Shown here: piece after piece, positions 1 to 7,512 of the stretch
Numbering within the stretch: position 1 is the first letter of the stretch
How the letters are laid out: every line of letters begins with the position of its first letter
Source: JBOGXF01 sp050694275
GTDB taxonomy: Bacteria > Actinomycetota > CADDZG01 > WHSQ01
DNA: 28,409 nt
Direction of reading: 5' to 3'
NCBI GenBank assembly: GCA_050694275.1
Contig: JBOGXF010000168.1
Coordinates: 1-28,409 of the forward strand
Notes under the pieces: model-generated
The model's input: the letters and a program-made list of their open reading frames with translations, nothing else
Database searches by the model: none
Told to the model about the DNA's origin: nothing
Program-made: the position numbers and the translations under genes

Positions 1-413
1 TCGCCGACGAGCGCCAGAAGCTGCTGCGCGCTTACTACGCGAACGCGATCCCTCTGGAGCTGTTGAAAGCCGACCAGGACCGCATCACCAAACAGGAGTC
101 GGCGGCCAAGGCCGAACTCGAGCACACCGAGGCCGACCTCGAAGGATGGCAGGAGGTGCTGGGCCTGGCCATAAAGCTCGCCGGCAACTGCCACGCCGCC
201 TACCTCAAGGCCAACCCGAAGGTGCGGCGCCGCTTCAACGACGCGGTCCTCGAATCCGTCTATATCGAGGACGGCAAGGTCACGCGCGCGGAGTTCACGG
301 AGGTGTTCGAGGCTCTTTTCTCACGGCCGAGTTCGAATAAGCACCTATCGGTGGACCCGATCGGAATCGAACCGACGACCTCAACACTGCCAGTGTTGCG
401 CTCTACCAATTGA
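1..413 (+). CDS. Large serine recombinase, C-terminal fragment (5' end outside window)
   Basis: The reading frame is open from the window edge and encodes the C-terminal region of a large serine recombinase: a run like LLRAYYANAIPLELLKADQD followed by a charged coiled-coil stretch, then YLKANPKVRRRFNDAVLES, the RR-(F/L)N-(Q/D)A-x-(F/L)E signature that ends these integrases. The catalytic N-terminal domain lies outside the window. Such enzymes integrate and excise phages or genomic islands through a Ser-DNA intermediate. The family homology fades at about residue EALF (near base 318). The frame then continues antisense through the tRNA-Ala gene to a TGA at 411-413, giving a non-conserved tail (VDPIGIEPTT is the typical antisense translation of a tRNA T-arm). 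The stop is therefore supplied by the tRNA gene. I infer that the integrated element extends leftward out of the window. Confidence 0.8.
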   Translation, partial: ADERQKLLRAYYANAIPLELLKADQDRITKQESAAKAELEHTEADLEGWQEVLGLAIKLAGNCHAAYLKANPKVRRRFNDAVLESVYIEDGKVTRAEFTEVFEALFSRPSSNKHLSVDPIGIEPTTSTLPVLRSTN

Positions 414-424
414 GCTACGGGCCC
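352..424 (-). tRNA. tRNA-Ala (anticodon GGC)
   Basis: Read on the minus strand it folds as a canonical cloverleaf. The acceptor stem GGGCCCG pairs with CGGGTCC (one G-U), the D stem is GCTC/GAGC, the anticodon stem CAACA/TGTTG has loop CTGGCAG, and the T stem GTCGG/CCGAT has loop TTCGATT. The anticodon is GGC, decoding GCC Ala codons. The discriminator is A; the next bases are CC then G, so CCA is not encoded completely. The 3' half faces the serine recombinase and is overlapped antisense by its reading frame, the arrangement expected if a mobile element used the tRNA 3' end as its attachment site. Confidence 0.95.
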
Positions 425-457
425 CTTCCGCCTACCGATGCTAGCAGGACGGAAATA

Positions 458-507
458 TTGACAACTATCGATGGGTTGCCCGATGATGCATCGACGTTAA
501 TCGATAG
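458..507 (+). promoter_or_regulatory. Probable promoter/operator of the arsR unit
   Basis: TTGACA at 458-463 is a consensus -35 box; GATGAT at 482-487 (18-bp spacer, 4/6 matches) is a candidate -10. An exact inverted repeat CTATCGAT (465-472) / ATCGATAG (500-507) brackets the -10 region, and an 8-bp palindrome GATGCATC lies between the arms (485-492). ArsR-family repressors bind inverted repeats across their own promoter, so this is the likely autoregulatory operator. Binding is inferred, not shown. Confidence 0.5.
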
Positions 508-518
508 ATGGAGAGACC

Positions 519-668
519 ATGACCCTCAGAAAGAGAAACAAGAAGAGCGTCTGCGAGATCTCGAGGGCCCGGTGCCAGGACCCGGCCGGCCTCGTCGTCA
601 AGGCCGCCGAGCGAGCTAAGGACGCACACGTCGCCGAGGCACGTCTGCTCGGCTACGGGATCGTCTGA
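519..668 (+). CDS. 49-aa hypothetical protein, translationally coupled to ArsR
   Basis: A short ORF with a good ribosome site (GGAG at 510-513, 5 nt before ATG). It encodes a basic N-terminus (MTLRKRNKKS), two cysteines (about C12 and C19) and a helical, charged C-terminal half ending LLGYGIV. Its TGA (666-668) overlaps the arsR ATG (668-670) by one base, so arsR has no separate strong ribosome site and probably depends on translation of this ORF. I do not recognise the family. It could be a leader peptide or a small protein working with the regulator. A larger overlapping frame starting inside the tRNA gene has no comparable start signal. Confidence 0.55.
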   Translation: MTLRKRNKKSVCEISRARCQDPAGLVVKAAERAKDAHVAEARLLGYGIV

Positions 669-1009
669 TGGCCAAAGCCTCTGCTGCCCCGACGCTTCCG
701 GCCGAGTGTTGCGCCCCGCTATTGGCGGCGAGCATCAGCGACGCCGAGGCGGACGCGACCGCGGCCCTGTTCAAGGCCCTGTCCGATCCCCACCGCGTGC
801 GGATCGTGAATCTCTTGTCGACGAGCGAGGGGCCCGTGTGCGTGTGTGACCTCACCGACGAGCTGAAGCTCTCGCAGCCGACCGTCAGCCATCACCTCAA
901 GAAGCTCATCTCGGCCGGGCTGCTCGAGCGCGAGCAGCGTGGGGTGTGGGCCTACTACTCGATCCGCTCCGACGCGCTCGGGGAGCTCGCCCGAGTCTTC
1001 CAGGTCTAA
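668..1009 (+). CDS. arsR: ArsR-family transcriptional repressor, probably arsenite-responsive
   Basis: A 113-aa winged-helix repressor: FKALSDPHRVRIVNLL is the ArsR-family helix entry, LSQPTVSHHLKKLISAGLL (about residues 68-86) is the recognition helix, and REQRGVWAYYSI is the wing. Two possible thiolate sites are visible: C14-C15 near the N-terminus, and CVC (C58, C60) at the start of a helix (PVCVCDL). CVC at this place is the As(III) site of E. coli-type ArsR; an N-terminal CC pair is used by the Corynebacterium glutamicum-type sensor. Arsenite or antimonite sensing is therefore likely, although no arsenic efflux or reductase gene lies beside it. It is cotranscribed with the 49-aa ORF. Its stop codon overlaps the end of the convergent Arg-rich gene by 4 bases. 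Confidence 0.85.
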   Translation: MAKASAAPTLPAECCAPLLAASISDAEADATAALFKALSDPHRVRIVNLLSTSEGPVCVCDLTDELKLSQPTVSHHLKKLISAGLLEREQRGVWAYYSIRSDALGELARVFQV

Positions 1010-1572
1010 GAACCCGAGCCGCCGCGACGCCGGCGCCTGCGGCCGCGACGTTTCCTTCGGCCCGGCGCTGGCTCGCGCTCGGATCCGTCCCCACTCGCGA
1101 TCCGGGGCGCGGCGGGGGCCCTTTCTCGCCGAGGTCGCTCACCCTCGTCGGGCTCTTGGACATCGGAGGACGGTCCCCGTCCGGGTGCCCGCGCCGAACG
1201 TTCCTCGGCGACCTTGACCGTGATGCGGAACTCCTGTGGGCTCTGGGGCACGCCCCAGCGCGACTGGAGCTCCCCGATCACCTGCTCCAGCGTCGTTCCG
1301 TCGGGTGGAGCGGTGAGAGTCTCCGGCCGCTTGCGATCGGCCGCCCTGACGAGGTCTTCCGACAGGGCCGGGGACGACGGCTGGCGATCCTTGCCGCCGC
1401 GCTGGCGCCGGCGCCTCCGCCGGCTCCTGCTTTCGGCCGAGCGTCCTTCCTCCCGACCGTCCTCGGTCCCACGGGCCTGCTGGCGGGGCTCCCGCGCCGG
1501 CTGACCGCCACCGGAAGCTCCCGAACCCCCGCCTCGGCGACGTCTACGTCGCCTCCGCCGCGGCTGGCTCAT
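1006..1572 (-). CDS. Arginine-rich low-complexity protein downstream of rsfS
   Basis: This 188-aa ORF starts at ATG 1572 with a clear ribosome site (GGGAGG a few bases upstream) inside the end of rsfS, so the two genes overlap by 29 nt and are probably translationally coupled. Codon third positions are strongly G/C through the middle segment, supporting real coding. The N-terminus is a poly-Arg stretch followed by Gly/Ser-rich sequence. A second Arg cluster follows, then an ordered-looking core (TTLEQVIGELQSRWGVPQS and FRITVKVAEE), then a third basic C-terminal tail ending in Gly/Ser. I do not recognise a family. The composition suggests RNA or ribosome binding, in keeping with its neighbour, but that is inference. 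Its stop overlaps the convergent arsR stop region. Confidence 0.6.
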   Translation of the reverse strand: MSQPRRRRRRRRRGGGSGASGGGQPAREPRQQARGTEDGREEGRSAESRSRRRRRRQRGGKDRQPSSPALSEDLVRAADRKRPETLTAPPDGTTLEQVIGELQSRWGVPQSPQEFRITVKVAEERSARAPGRGPSSDVQEPDEGERPRRERAPAAPRIASGDGSEREPAPGRRKRRGRRRRRRGGSGS

Positions 1573-1936
1573 CTCGTCCCTCCCAGTCTTGTTCGTACGG
1601 CACGACCGGAGCGTCGGCCCACAACCGCTCGAGGTCGTAGTAATCGCGGTCCTCGCGGTGAAAGACGTGGACCACGAAATCGAGATAGTCGAGCACGACC
1701 CAGCGTGAGTCCCGCTCGCCTTCCCGGCGCGCCGGCTTGAGTCCGTGGAGCTCGATCAGCTGTCGCTCGATCTCGCCCGCGATCGTCCTGACCTGTCGCT
1801 CGGTGTTGCCACTGCAAATCAAGAAGTAATCCGTGATGACGAGCAGCCGGGAAACGTCCAGGATGGTGATGCGCTCGGCTTTCTTGGACGACGCAGCGGT
1901 CGCAGCCTCGAGCACCCGTGTGGCCTCTTCGATCAT
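1544..1936 (-). CDS. rsfS: Ribosome silencing factor RsfS (YbeB/Iojap family)
   Basis: 130 aa, the usual family length. Family landmarks are ITDYFLICSGNTERQVRTIA (about residues 35-53) and DSRWVVLDYLDFVVHVF (76-92), followed by YYDLERLWADA. RsfS binds ribosomal protein L14 on the free 50S subunit and blocks joining with 30S when nutrients are scarce. It stands last but one in the nadD-LCP-rsfS group, 21 nt after the LCP-like gene, the order usual in actinobacteria. The C-terminal extension after the domain is acidic and Ala-rich. Confidence 0.95.
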   Translation of the reverse strand: MIEEATRVLEAATAASSKKAERITILDVSRLLVITDYFLICSGNTERQVRTIAGEIERQLIELHGLKPARREGERDSRWVVLDYLDFVVHVFHREDRDYYDLERLWADAPVVPYEQDWEGRDEPAAAEAT

Positions 1937-1957
1937 GCCGTCCTTGCGGTCGGAAAA

Positions 1958-3229
1958 TCAGCGTTCATTCAGGAAGTCCCTTCCAACTACTATCGTCAGA
2001 TCCACGATACCTTGCGACTGCGCCGACACCTGTACTCGGCCGACCCCGAGCAGGTCCCGGGCGCGCTCCGCCACCTGCTGCCCCTCGGCCGATGAGTCGT
2101 AGGTGATGACCAGCGTCTCCTCGTAATCAAAATTCCGGGCGTTGTCCGACAGGACCACCCTGAAGCCCTCGCCGGTCAGGATCTCCGCAACCTCCTGCCC
2201 GATCCCCGGCTCGCCGTTCCCGTTGAGGATCTGGACCCGGACCTCGTCTTGCTCGACCGCGGCGACCCCGACGTTCTGGCGAAGAAAGTCACGGATTTCA
2301 TCGAAGTCCGTCTCGTAAAGCTCGCCCCCGCCCACGCTCACCTGATTCACCGGCAATAAGCCGAGCGTCCGTCGGTCGTCCGCGAGGGCGGCGAGCGCTT
2401 GAAGGAAATCGGCGTGAGCCGCCGGTCGGGCGTCGGACTCGCCGAGGGCTGCGCCCGCTTCCCGCACGGCCCGCGCGAGCTCGCGCGGATCATCGGCAAA
2501 CTGCTCGAACAGCGCGTCCCAGAAGGCGAGGTGGCGCGTCCCGAGCTCGACGTCGTCCTGGTCGACCCCGGTGGTGTAGAGGAGGCGCACGAGGAAATCT
2601 GGATCGATCTCTTGAACCCCGTCGGTGAACAAGAGACGCACCTGGCCCCGACCCGCGGGCACCCTCACCTCGGAAGGAACGTTCACGGTCACCGGACCCG
2701 TCGCCTCGAACAGCACCTGCGCGTCGTTGTCCGAGAGCTCGGCGTACCGGTCGATCTCGATTCCCAACAGCGTCTGGGCGCTCACCAGGAGCAGCGGGAC
2801 ATTGCCGAACTTGAGCGCATCGCCGAGCGCATGAAGCCCGCGGCCCGAGATCTCGACCGCGGTATGGGCCGGTATGTAGACGACCGCACCCCTGTCTCTG
2901 TCCGCGTCGAACGACAGGAGCGCGAGCCACACCGCCTCGGTGGTCAGGTCGCTCGTCTCACGCGTGCCGAACAACAGGGTCGTGGTCAAGGCGTCTTCAC
3001 CCTCGGGCGTTGCGACGCTCGACGGCGGCGGAGGGGCGCCGCCGTCGCCGGACAGGACGACCGCGATCAGCGCGACGGCGATCACGATCGCCACCCCGGC
3101 CCCCGCGCCCAGCAGCCCCGCCCGCCTCCTTTTCTCCTTCCGCCGCTGTTCGAGCGCGGCCCGGCGCGGCCCTACGTGTTCCTCGGGCGGAGGAGGCGGC
3201 GGCGGGGTGTCGTAACGGCGGTCAGACAC
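1958..3229 (-). CDS. LytR-CpsA-Psr (LCP)-like membrane protein with LytR_C domain
   Basis: 423 aa. Order: Pro-rich cytoplasmic N-terminus, basic stretch (about 29-37), one membrane helix (about 38-59), an extracytoplasmic LCP-like domain (about 80-230: LLFGTRETSDLTTEAVWLAL, YIPAHTAVEIS, LLGIEIDRYAELSD), a helical linker, and a LytR_C domain (about 329-417, VRVQILNGNGEPGIGQEVA). LCP proteins transfer glycopolymers from lipid carriers to peptidoglycan. The place of the conserved catalytic-site motif (S/T)IPRD is taken here by YIPAHT, without the Arg-Asp pair, so enzymatic activity is doubtful; a structural or regulatory role is possible. The gene sits between nadD and rsfS as in many actinobacteria and overlaps the end of nadD by 8 nt. 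Confidence 0.8.
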   Translation of the reverse strand: MSDRRYDTPPPPPPPEEHVGPRRAALEQRRKEKRRRAGLLGAGAGVAIVIAVALIAVVLSGDGGAPPPPSSVATPEGEDALTTTLLFGTRETSDLTTEAVWLALLSFDADRDRGAVVYIPAHTAVEISGRGLHALGDALKFGNVPLLLVSAQTLLGIEIDRYAELSDNDAQVLFEATGPVTVNVPSEVRVPAGRGQVRLLFTDGVQEIDPDFLVRLLYTTGVDQDDVELGTRHLAFWDALFEQFADDPRELARAVREAGAALGESDARPAAHADFLQALAALADDRRTLGLLPVNQVSVGGGELYETDFDEIRDFLRQNVGVAAVEQDEVRVQILNGNGEPGIGQEVAEILTGEGFRVVLSDNARNFDYEETLVITYDSSAEGQQVAERARDLLGVGRVQVSAQSQGIVDLTIVVGRDFLNER

Positions 3230-3830
3230 GGGCGGACTCCAGGTAGAGGCCTCGCTCGCGGATGTAACGAGTCACGGGGGGCGGAACGAGGTAGTCGATC
3301 GGCTTGCCGGCGCGCACCCGGGCCCGGATGTCGGTCGCCGAGACGTCGATGCCGGGCATCTCCACGATGTTGATCTTCGGCCAGCGCGGTTCGGGCTCGA
3401 GCGCGCCGAGATCGGTTCCCGGCCTCGTCACGGCGACCAGCTCGGCGAGTTCGGCGAGCTCCTCAATCCCCTTCCACGTGTCGAGCCGCATCGCCGCGTC
3501 GGCGCCGACGATGAACAGCAGGTCTGTGCCGGGCCCATGAAAGTCGCGCAGGACACCCATCGTATCCACCGTGTAAGTAGGTCCCCTTCGATCGAGCTCG
3601 GCGCGCGACACGACGAACCTTGAGTCGTGCGTCACGCCGAGGACGGTCATCATGTAGCGGTCTTCTGGATCCGAATAGCGCTCCTTCTGCCATGGCTGGC
3701 CGGTCGGGACGAACATCACCCGGTCGAGCCGCATGACGTGTGCGACCTCGGATGCCGCCACGAGATGTCCGACGTGGATGGGATCGAACGTGCCTCCCAT
3801 CACGCCGAGCCGCTCTATGCCTTGCTCCAT
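3222..3830 (-). CDS. nadD: Nicotinate-nucleotide adenylyltransferase
   Basis: 202 aa, normal length. It adenylates nicotinate mononucleotide to deamido-NAD in NAD synthesis. The nucleotidyltransferase signature GGTFDPIHVGHL (12-23) contains both catalytic-site histidines (H19, H22). FIVGADAA (about 106-113), a substrate-pocket W (W119) and the C-terminal ISxTxxR-type motif as DVSATDIRAR (162-171) are present. The start at 3830 gives a short leader before the first strand; an internal Met at residue 11 would cut the domain. Downstream it overlaps the LCP-like gene by 8 nt; proA lies 27 nt upstream. Confidence 0.96.
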   Translation of the reverse strand: MEQGIERLGVMGGTFDPIHVGHLVAASEVAHVMRLDRVMFVPTGQPWQKERYSDPEDRYMMTVLGVTHDSRFVVSRAELDRRGPTYTVDTMGVLRDFHGPGTDLLFIVGADAAMRLDTWKGIEELAELAELVAVTRPGTDLGALEPEPRWPKINIVEMPGIDVSATDIRARVRAGKPIDYLVPPPVTRYIRERGLYLESARV

Positions 3831-3857
3831 GCGCCTAGTGAACCCGATAGCGGCGTC

Positions 3858-5105
3858 TCAGCTGCGGATCTGACCGGTCCCCCACACGACGTACCTGGTC
3901 GAGGTGAGGGCCTCGAGGCCCATCGGCCCGCGCGCGTGGAGCTTCTGGGTCGAGATGCCGATCTCCGCCCCGAAGCCGAACTCCCCGCCGTCCGAGAACC
4001 TGGTCGAGGCGTTGACGAAAACGGATCCCGAATCCACCTCGGCGGCGAACCGACGGGCGGCGGCGAGATCCTGGGTGACGATGCCGTCTGCGTTCGAGGT
4101 GCCGTAGCGGTTGACGTGTGCGATCGCGTCGTCGAGGGTGCCGACCACTTTCACGGCGAGAATCAGATCGAGATACTCGGTCGACCAGTCCTGGTCGGTC
4201 GCGGTCACGGCCTGGGGCCACACCTGGCGGACTCGCTCGTCGCCGCGCACCTCGACCCCTCGGTCGGACAACGAGTCGAGGGCCTCGGGAAGCCACTTGT
4301 CGGCGAGCTCCTCGTGCACCAGGAGGGTCTCGGCCGCGTTGCACACGCTCGGCCGTTGAGTCTTTGCGTTGACGACGATGTCGGTGGCCATCTTCGGGTC
4401 CGCCGAGCGGTCGACGTAGACGTGACAGTTGCCGTCGCCGTCGACGATGTAGGGAACGGTGGCTTGCTCCTCGATGCTCTTGATGAGGGCCGGTCCCCCG
4501 CGCGGCACGAGGAGATCGACGTCGCCCTTCGCCTGCATCAGCTCGACCGCCGACTCGCGATCGGTCCCCGGTATGAGTTGGATCGCATTCACGGGGATGC
4601 CTGCGTGCTCGGCGGCGCGGCGCAGCACGTCGACTATCGCGGCGTTGGACTCGAGCGCGATCGAGGAGCCTCGCAGCACGCATGCGTTGCCCGATTTGAT
4701 GCACAGCCCGGTGACATCGGAGGTGACGTTCGGCCGCGCCTCATAGATGACCGCGACGACGCCGAGGGGGACGCGCACCCTCTCCACGACGAGTCCGTTG
4801 GGTCTGGTCCATCCCTCGACGATCTCACCCACGGGGTCACGCTGGGCGGCGACCGATCGCAGGCCGGCGGCCATCGCCGCCATACGCGCCTCGGTCAGCG
4901 TCAGGCGATCGATGACCGTTTCCGAAGCGCCCTCGCTTCTCGCGCGCTCGAGATCCTTTGAGTTTGCAGCCCGCAGGGATTCCGACTCCCGCTGTAGTGC
5001 GTCGGCCATCGCATGCAAGGCTCGGTCCTTGACCTCGGGGATGAGAGATCCGACCGCGGGAGCGGCTTCGGCTGCGGCTCGACAGATCTCTGCCACGGCG
5101 CTCAT
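3858..5105 (-). CDS. proA: Gamma-glutamyl phosphate reductase
   Basis: 415 aa, the standard size. It catalyses NADPH-dependent reduction of gamma-glutamyl phosphate to glutamate semialdehyde, the second step of proline synthesis. Visible: NVTSDVTGLCIKSGNAC (about 126-142) in the cofactor domain, PRGGPALI (201-208), and the catalytic cysteine C255 in QRPSVCNAAETLLV. The C-terminal FGFGAEIGISTQKLHARGPM region is typical. Its ATG overlaps the proB stop as ATGA, so the two are translationally coupled. Confidence 0.97.
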   Translation of the reverse strand: MSAVAEICRAAAEAAPAVGSLIPEVKDRALHAMADALQRESESLRAANSKDLERARSEGASETVIDRLTLTEARMAAMAAGLRSVAAQRDPVGEIVEGWTRPNGLVVERVRVPLGVVAVIYEARPNVTSDVTGLCIKSGNACVLRGSSIALESNAAIVDVLRRAAEHAGIPVNAIQLIPGTDRESAVELMQAKGDVDLLVPRGGPALIKSIEEQATVPYIVDGDGNCHVYVDRSADPKMATDIVVNAKTQRPSVCNAAETLLVHEELADKWLPEALDSLSDRGVEVRGDERVRQVWPQAVTATDQDWSTEYLDLILAVKVVGTLDDAIAHVNRYGTSNADGIVTQDLAAARRFAAEVDSGSVFVNASTRFSDGGEFGFGAEIGISTQKLHARGPMGLEALTSTRYVVWGTGQIRS

Positions 5106-6217
5106 GTGTTGTCTCCTTCCAAGACCACGAGCTGGTCACGATGGATCACCTCGCGCCCGGCGAGCTCCGTAGTCGAGCGGCCGCGAGCGGCGTCGAGGTC
5201 GTGGGACGAGTAGCGTACCAACCCACGCGCGACCACCGTTCCGTCGCCGGCGGCGATGTCGACGGTGTCCCCCTGCTCGAAGCGTCCCTCGACCGAGACC
5301 ACCCCGACCGGCAACAGACTGCGGCGGTCGACTACGACGGCCCTGCGCGCGCCTTCGTCGACAACGACGGTTCCGCGCGGCGGCTGGGCGAACGCGATCC
5401 ACAGACGGCGCGCAGATTCACGGGCCGGGCGCGGGTGGAAGTACGTGCCCACCGCCTCCCCGCGAGCACATCGAGCCAGGACATCGGGCTCGGACGCGTC
5501 GGCGACGACGACGCCGGCCCCCGAGAACGTCGCCACCCACGCCGCCGCGAGCTTCGACGCCATGCCGCCGCTGGCGAGGTCCGAGCCCCGGCCCCCGGCG
5601 GCGGCCTCGATCTCAGGAGTGATGCGCTCGACCTCCGCCAGCACGGGAGCATCGGGATCGAGGCGCGGGTCGACCGCGTGGACTCCTTTGGCATCGGTCA
5701 GCAGCAACAGCAGCCGGGCGCGCGCCAGGTTTGCGACGAGCGCGGCGAGCCGGTCGTTGTCCCCGAACCGGATCTCGTCGACGGCGACGGTGTCGTTCTC
5801 GTTCACGATGGGGACGGCCCCGAGGGCGAGCAAGCGGTCGAGCGTGTTGCGTGCGTTGAGATATTGCTGCCGGTGCATGAAGTCATAGCGGGTGAGGAGG
5901 AGCTGGGCGCTCGTGAGGCCGCGCTCGGCGAGCGCGTCCATGTAGCGATCGAGCAAACGTCCTTGCCCCACCGCGGCCGCGGCCTGAAGCGTGGGAATGT
6001 CCGCAGGACGAGAGGTGAGTCCGAGGGGGCCGAGCCCGGCGGCGATCGCGCCCGAGGAGACCAACACCACGTCGATGCCGGCCGACCTGAGCGCCGCGGC
6101 GCCGGCGCACAGGACGCGCAGGCGTTCCTCGACGGGCTCGCCGTCCTTTCCGATCAACGAAGTCGTCCCGACCTTGACGACAAGCCGATCGCGGGGGCCG
6201 AGCTCAGGCCTCGACAT
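5102..6217 (-). CDS. proB: Glutamate 5-kinase with C-terminal PUA domain
   Basis: Phosphorylates glutamate, the first and feedback-controlled step of proline synthesis. I chose the ATG at 6217 (MSRPELGPRDRLVVKVGTTS), giving 371 aa. A longer frame to 6304 lies inside obg and adds a non-conserved Arg-rich leader. Kinase motifs: VVKVGTTS (13-20), VSSGAIAAG (53-61), IVNENDTVA (137-145), FGDNDRLAALVA (151-162), then LLTDAKGV. The last 90 or so residues form the PUA domain (GVVSVEGRFEQGD, VARGLVRYSS) found in long-form ProB. The start lies 14 nt inside the end of obg. Confidence 0.96.
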   Translation of the reverse strand: MSRPELGPRDRLVVKVGTTSLIGKDGEPVEERLRVLCAGAAALRSAGIDVVLVSSGAIAAGLGPLGLTSRPADIPTLQAAAAVGQGRLLDRYMDALAERGLTSAQLLLTRYDFMHRQQYLNARNTLDRLLALGAVPIVNENDTVAVDEIRFGDNDRLAALVANLARARLLLLLTDAKGVHAVDPRLDPDAPVLAEVERITPEIEAAAGGRGSDLASGGMASKLAAAWVATFSGAGVVVADASEPDVLARCARGEAVGTYFHPRPARESARRLWIAFAQPPRGTVVVDEGARRAVVVDRRSLLPVGVVSVEGRFEQGDTVDIAAGDGTVVARGLVRYSSHDLDAARGRSTTELAGREVIHRDQLVVLEGDNT

Positions 6218-7469
6218 CGTCCCGGTCTTCCGGTTCGAAATTGAATGCCGCGTCGCCGATGCGCACCTCGTCGCCCGCGCGCGCCCCCGACTGTTCGAGA
6301 GCACGTTCCACTCCCATTGCGATCAGCCTGCGCTGCAAGCGAGCGACCGCTTCCTCGTTGTCCATATCGGTCGTCGCGACGGCACGCTCGGGGCGACGAC
6401 CTCGCACGCGCCAGCCACCCGGCTCGCGCTCGACCGTGATCGGCTCATCGCGCACGACATGACGGACGTATCCCAATGCCTCCGGCGCGCGTGCCCGTTC
6501 TGCCGCGACCTCTTCCCGGAGCTTTGACAGCAAGAGGTCAATGCCCTCATCCGTCACCGACGAGATTGCCAGCGCGTCGGGAAACCGGTTCGACACATCC
6601 GCAACCGGGACGAGGGCGACGTCGGATTTGCTTGCGACGACGAGACCGGGCCGCGCGCCGAGCTCGGGATCGAATGCGTGAAGCTCCGCGCGCAGGATCT
6701 CGACGTCGTCCAGCGGGTCGCGATCTTGGGCGGCCAGGTCGATCATGAAGACGAGCACGGCGGCTCTGCTCAGGTGACGAAGAAATCTGTGACCGAGTCC
6801 CTTGCCCGCATGTGCGCCGGGGACGAGACCGGGGATATCGGCAACGACGAAGCTGCTGTCGTCGACCGATACCACTCCCAGATTCGGTTCCAGCGTGGTG
6901 AAGGGGTAGTCGGCGATCTTCGGACGGGCGGCCGATATGCGCGCGATCAGAGTCGATTTGCCGGCGTTGGGAAAACCCACGAGTCCCACGTCCGCGAGCA
7001 GTCGGAGCTCGAGGCGAAGCCACCGTTCCTCTCCCGGCTCGCCTTTCTCGGCGAAGCTGGGGGCCCTGCGGGTTGCGGTGGCGAAGCGGGCGTTTCCCCG
7101 GCCCCCGCGGCCGCCGCGCGCTACCACCAGCTCGCTCCCGGGGACCGCGAGGTCGGCGATGAGCGTTCCGTCTTCGTCGTAGACGACCGTCCCCACGGGC
7201 ACGTTTACGGTCCGGTCCTCGCCCCGCGCGCCGTGCTTGCGCTTGCCCTGGCCGTGCTCCCCCTTTGGTGCTTTGACGTGGGGATGCTCTCGGAGCTCGA
7301 GCAGCGTGCCCACCGAGGCGTCGGCGCGCAGGATCACGCCGCCCCCATCTCCTCCGTCGCCCCCGTCGGGCCCGCCTTTTGGCGTGTACGGCTCGCGTCG
7401 AAAGGCGGCCGCGCCGTTTCCGCCGGGTCCGGCCATGACCTTGATCTTCGCCTCGTCGACAAACGCCAT
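6204..7469 (-). CDS. obg: Obg/CgtA GTPase
   Basis: A 421-aa ribosome-associated GTPase acting in 50S maturation and stress control. Start at 7469 (MAFVDEAKIKVMAGPGGNGA) matches the family N-terminus; upstream in-frame sequence to 7601 overlaps rpmA and is not conserved. Domains: glycine-rich Obg fold (1-158, GGPDGGDGGDGGGVILRAD and RGGRGGRGNARFAT), G domain with G1 GFPNAGKST (165-173), switch DYPFTT, G3 DIPGL (211-215), SKSD-type G4, then a C-terminal OCT domain (about 330-421) like that of Gram-positive Obg. It follows rplU-rpmA, the almost universal order. Confidence 0.97.
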   Translation of the reverse strand: MAFVDEAKIKVMAGPGGNGAAAFRREPYTPKGGPDGGDGGDGGGVILRADASVGTLLELREHPHVKAPKGEHGQGKRKHGARGEDRTVNVPVGTVVYDEDGTLIADLAVPGSELVVARGGRGGRGNARFATATRRAPSFAEKGEPGEERWLRLELRLLADVGLVGFPNAGKSTLIARISAARPKIADYPFTTLEPNLGVVSVDDSSFVVADIPGLVPGAHAGKGLGHRFLRHLSRAAVLVFMIDLAAQDRDPLDDVEILRAELHAFDPELGARPGLVVASKSDVALVPVADVSNRFPDALAISSVTDEGIDLLLSKLREEVAAERARAPEALGYVRHVVRDEPITVEREPGGWRVRGRRPERAVATTDMDNEEAVARLQRRLIAMGVERALEQSGARAGDEVRIGDAAFNFEPEDRDDVEA

Positions 7470-7512
7470 GCCACTTACTCTGACAGAGCGTCGAGGACGA
7501 GCGTGGAGCCGG

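Noticed and set aside
318..413. C-terminal tail of the serine recombinase as a genuine domain
   Set aside because: The tail is the antisense translation of tRNA-Ala and matches the familiar spurious tRNA-derived peptide pattern.
410..619. 69-aa open frame starting inside the tRNA-Ala gene
   Set aside because: The start lies in the tRNA with no ribosome site; the 49-aa frame at 519-668 has a good site and couples to arsR.
946..1740. Long plus-strand open frame opposite the Arg-rich gene and rsfS
   Set aside because: It is antisense to two better-supported genes and its translation is low-complexity Arg/Pro/Ala typical of GC-rich shadow frames.
2399..3373. 324-aa plus-strand frame opposite the LCP-like gene
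   Set aside because: Antisense shadow of a gene with recognisable domains; translation shows no domain and is Arg/Gly-rich.
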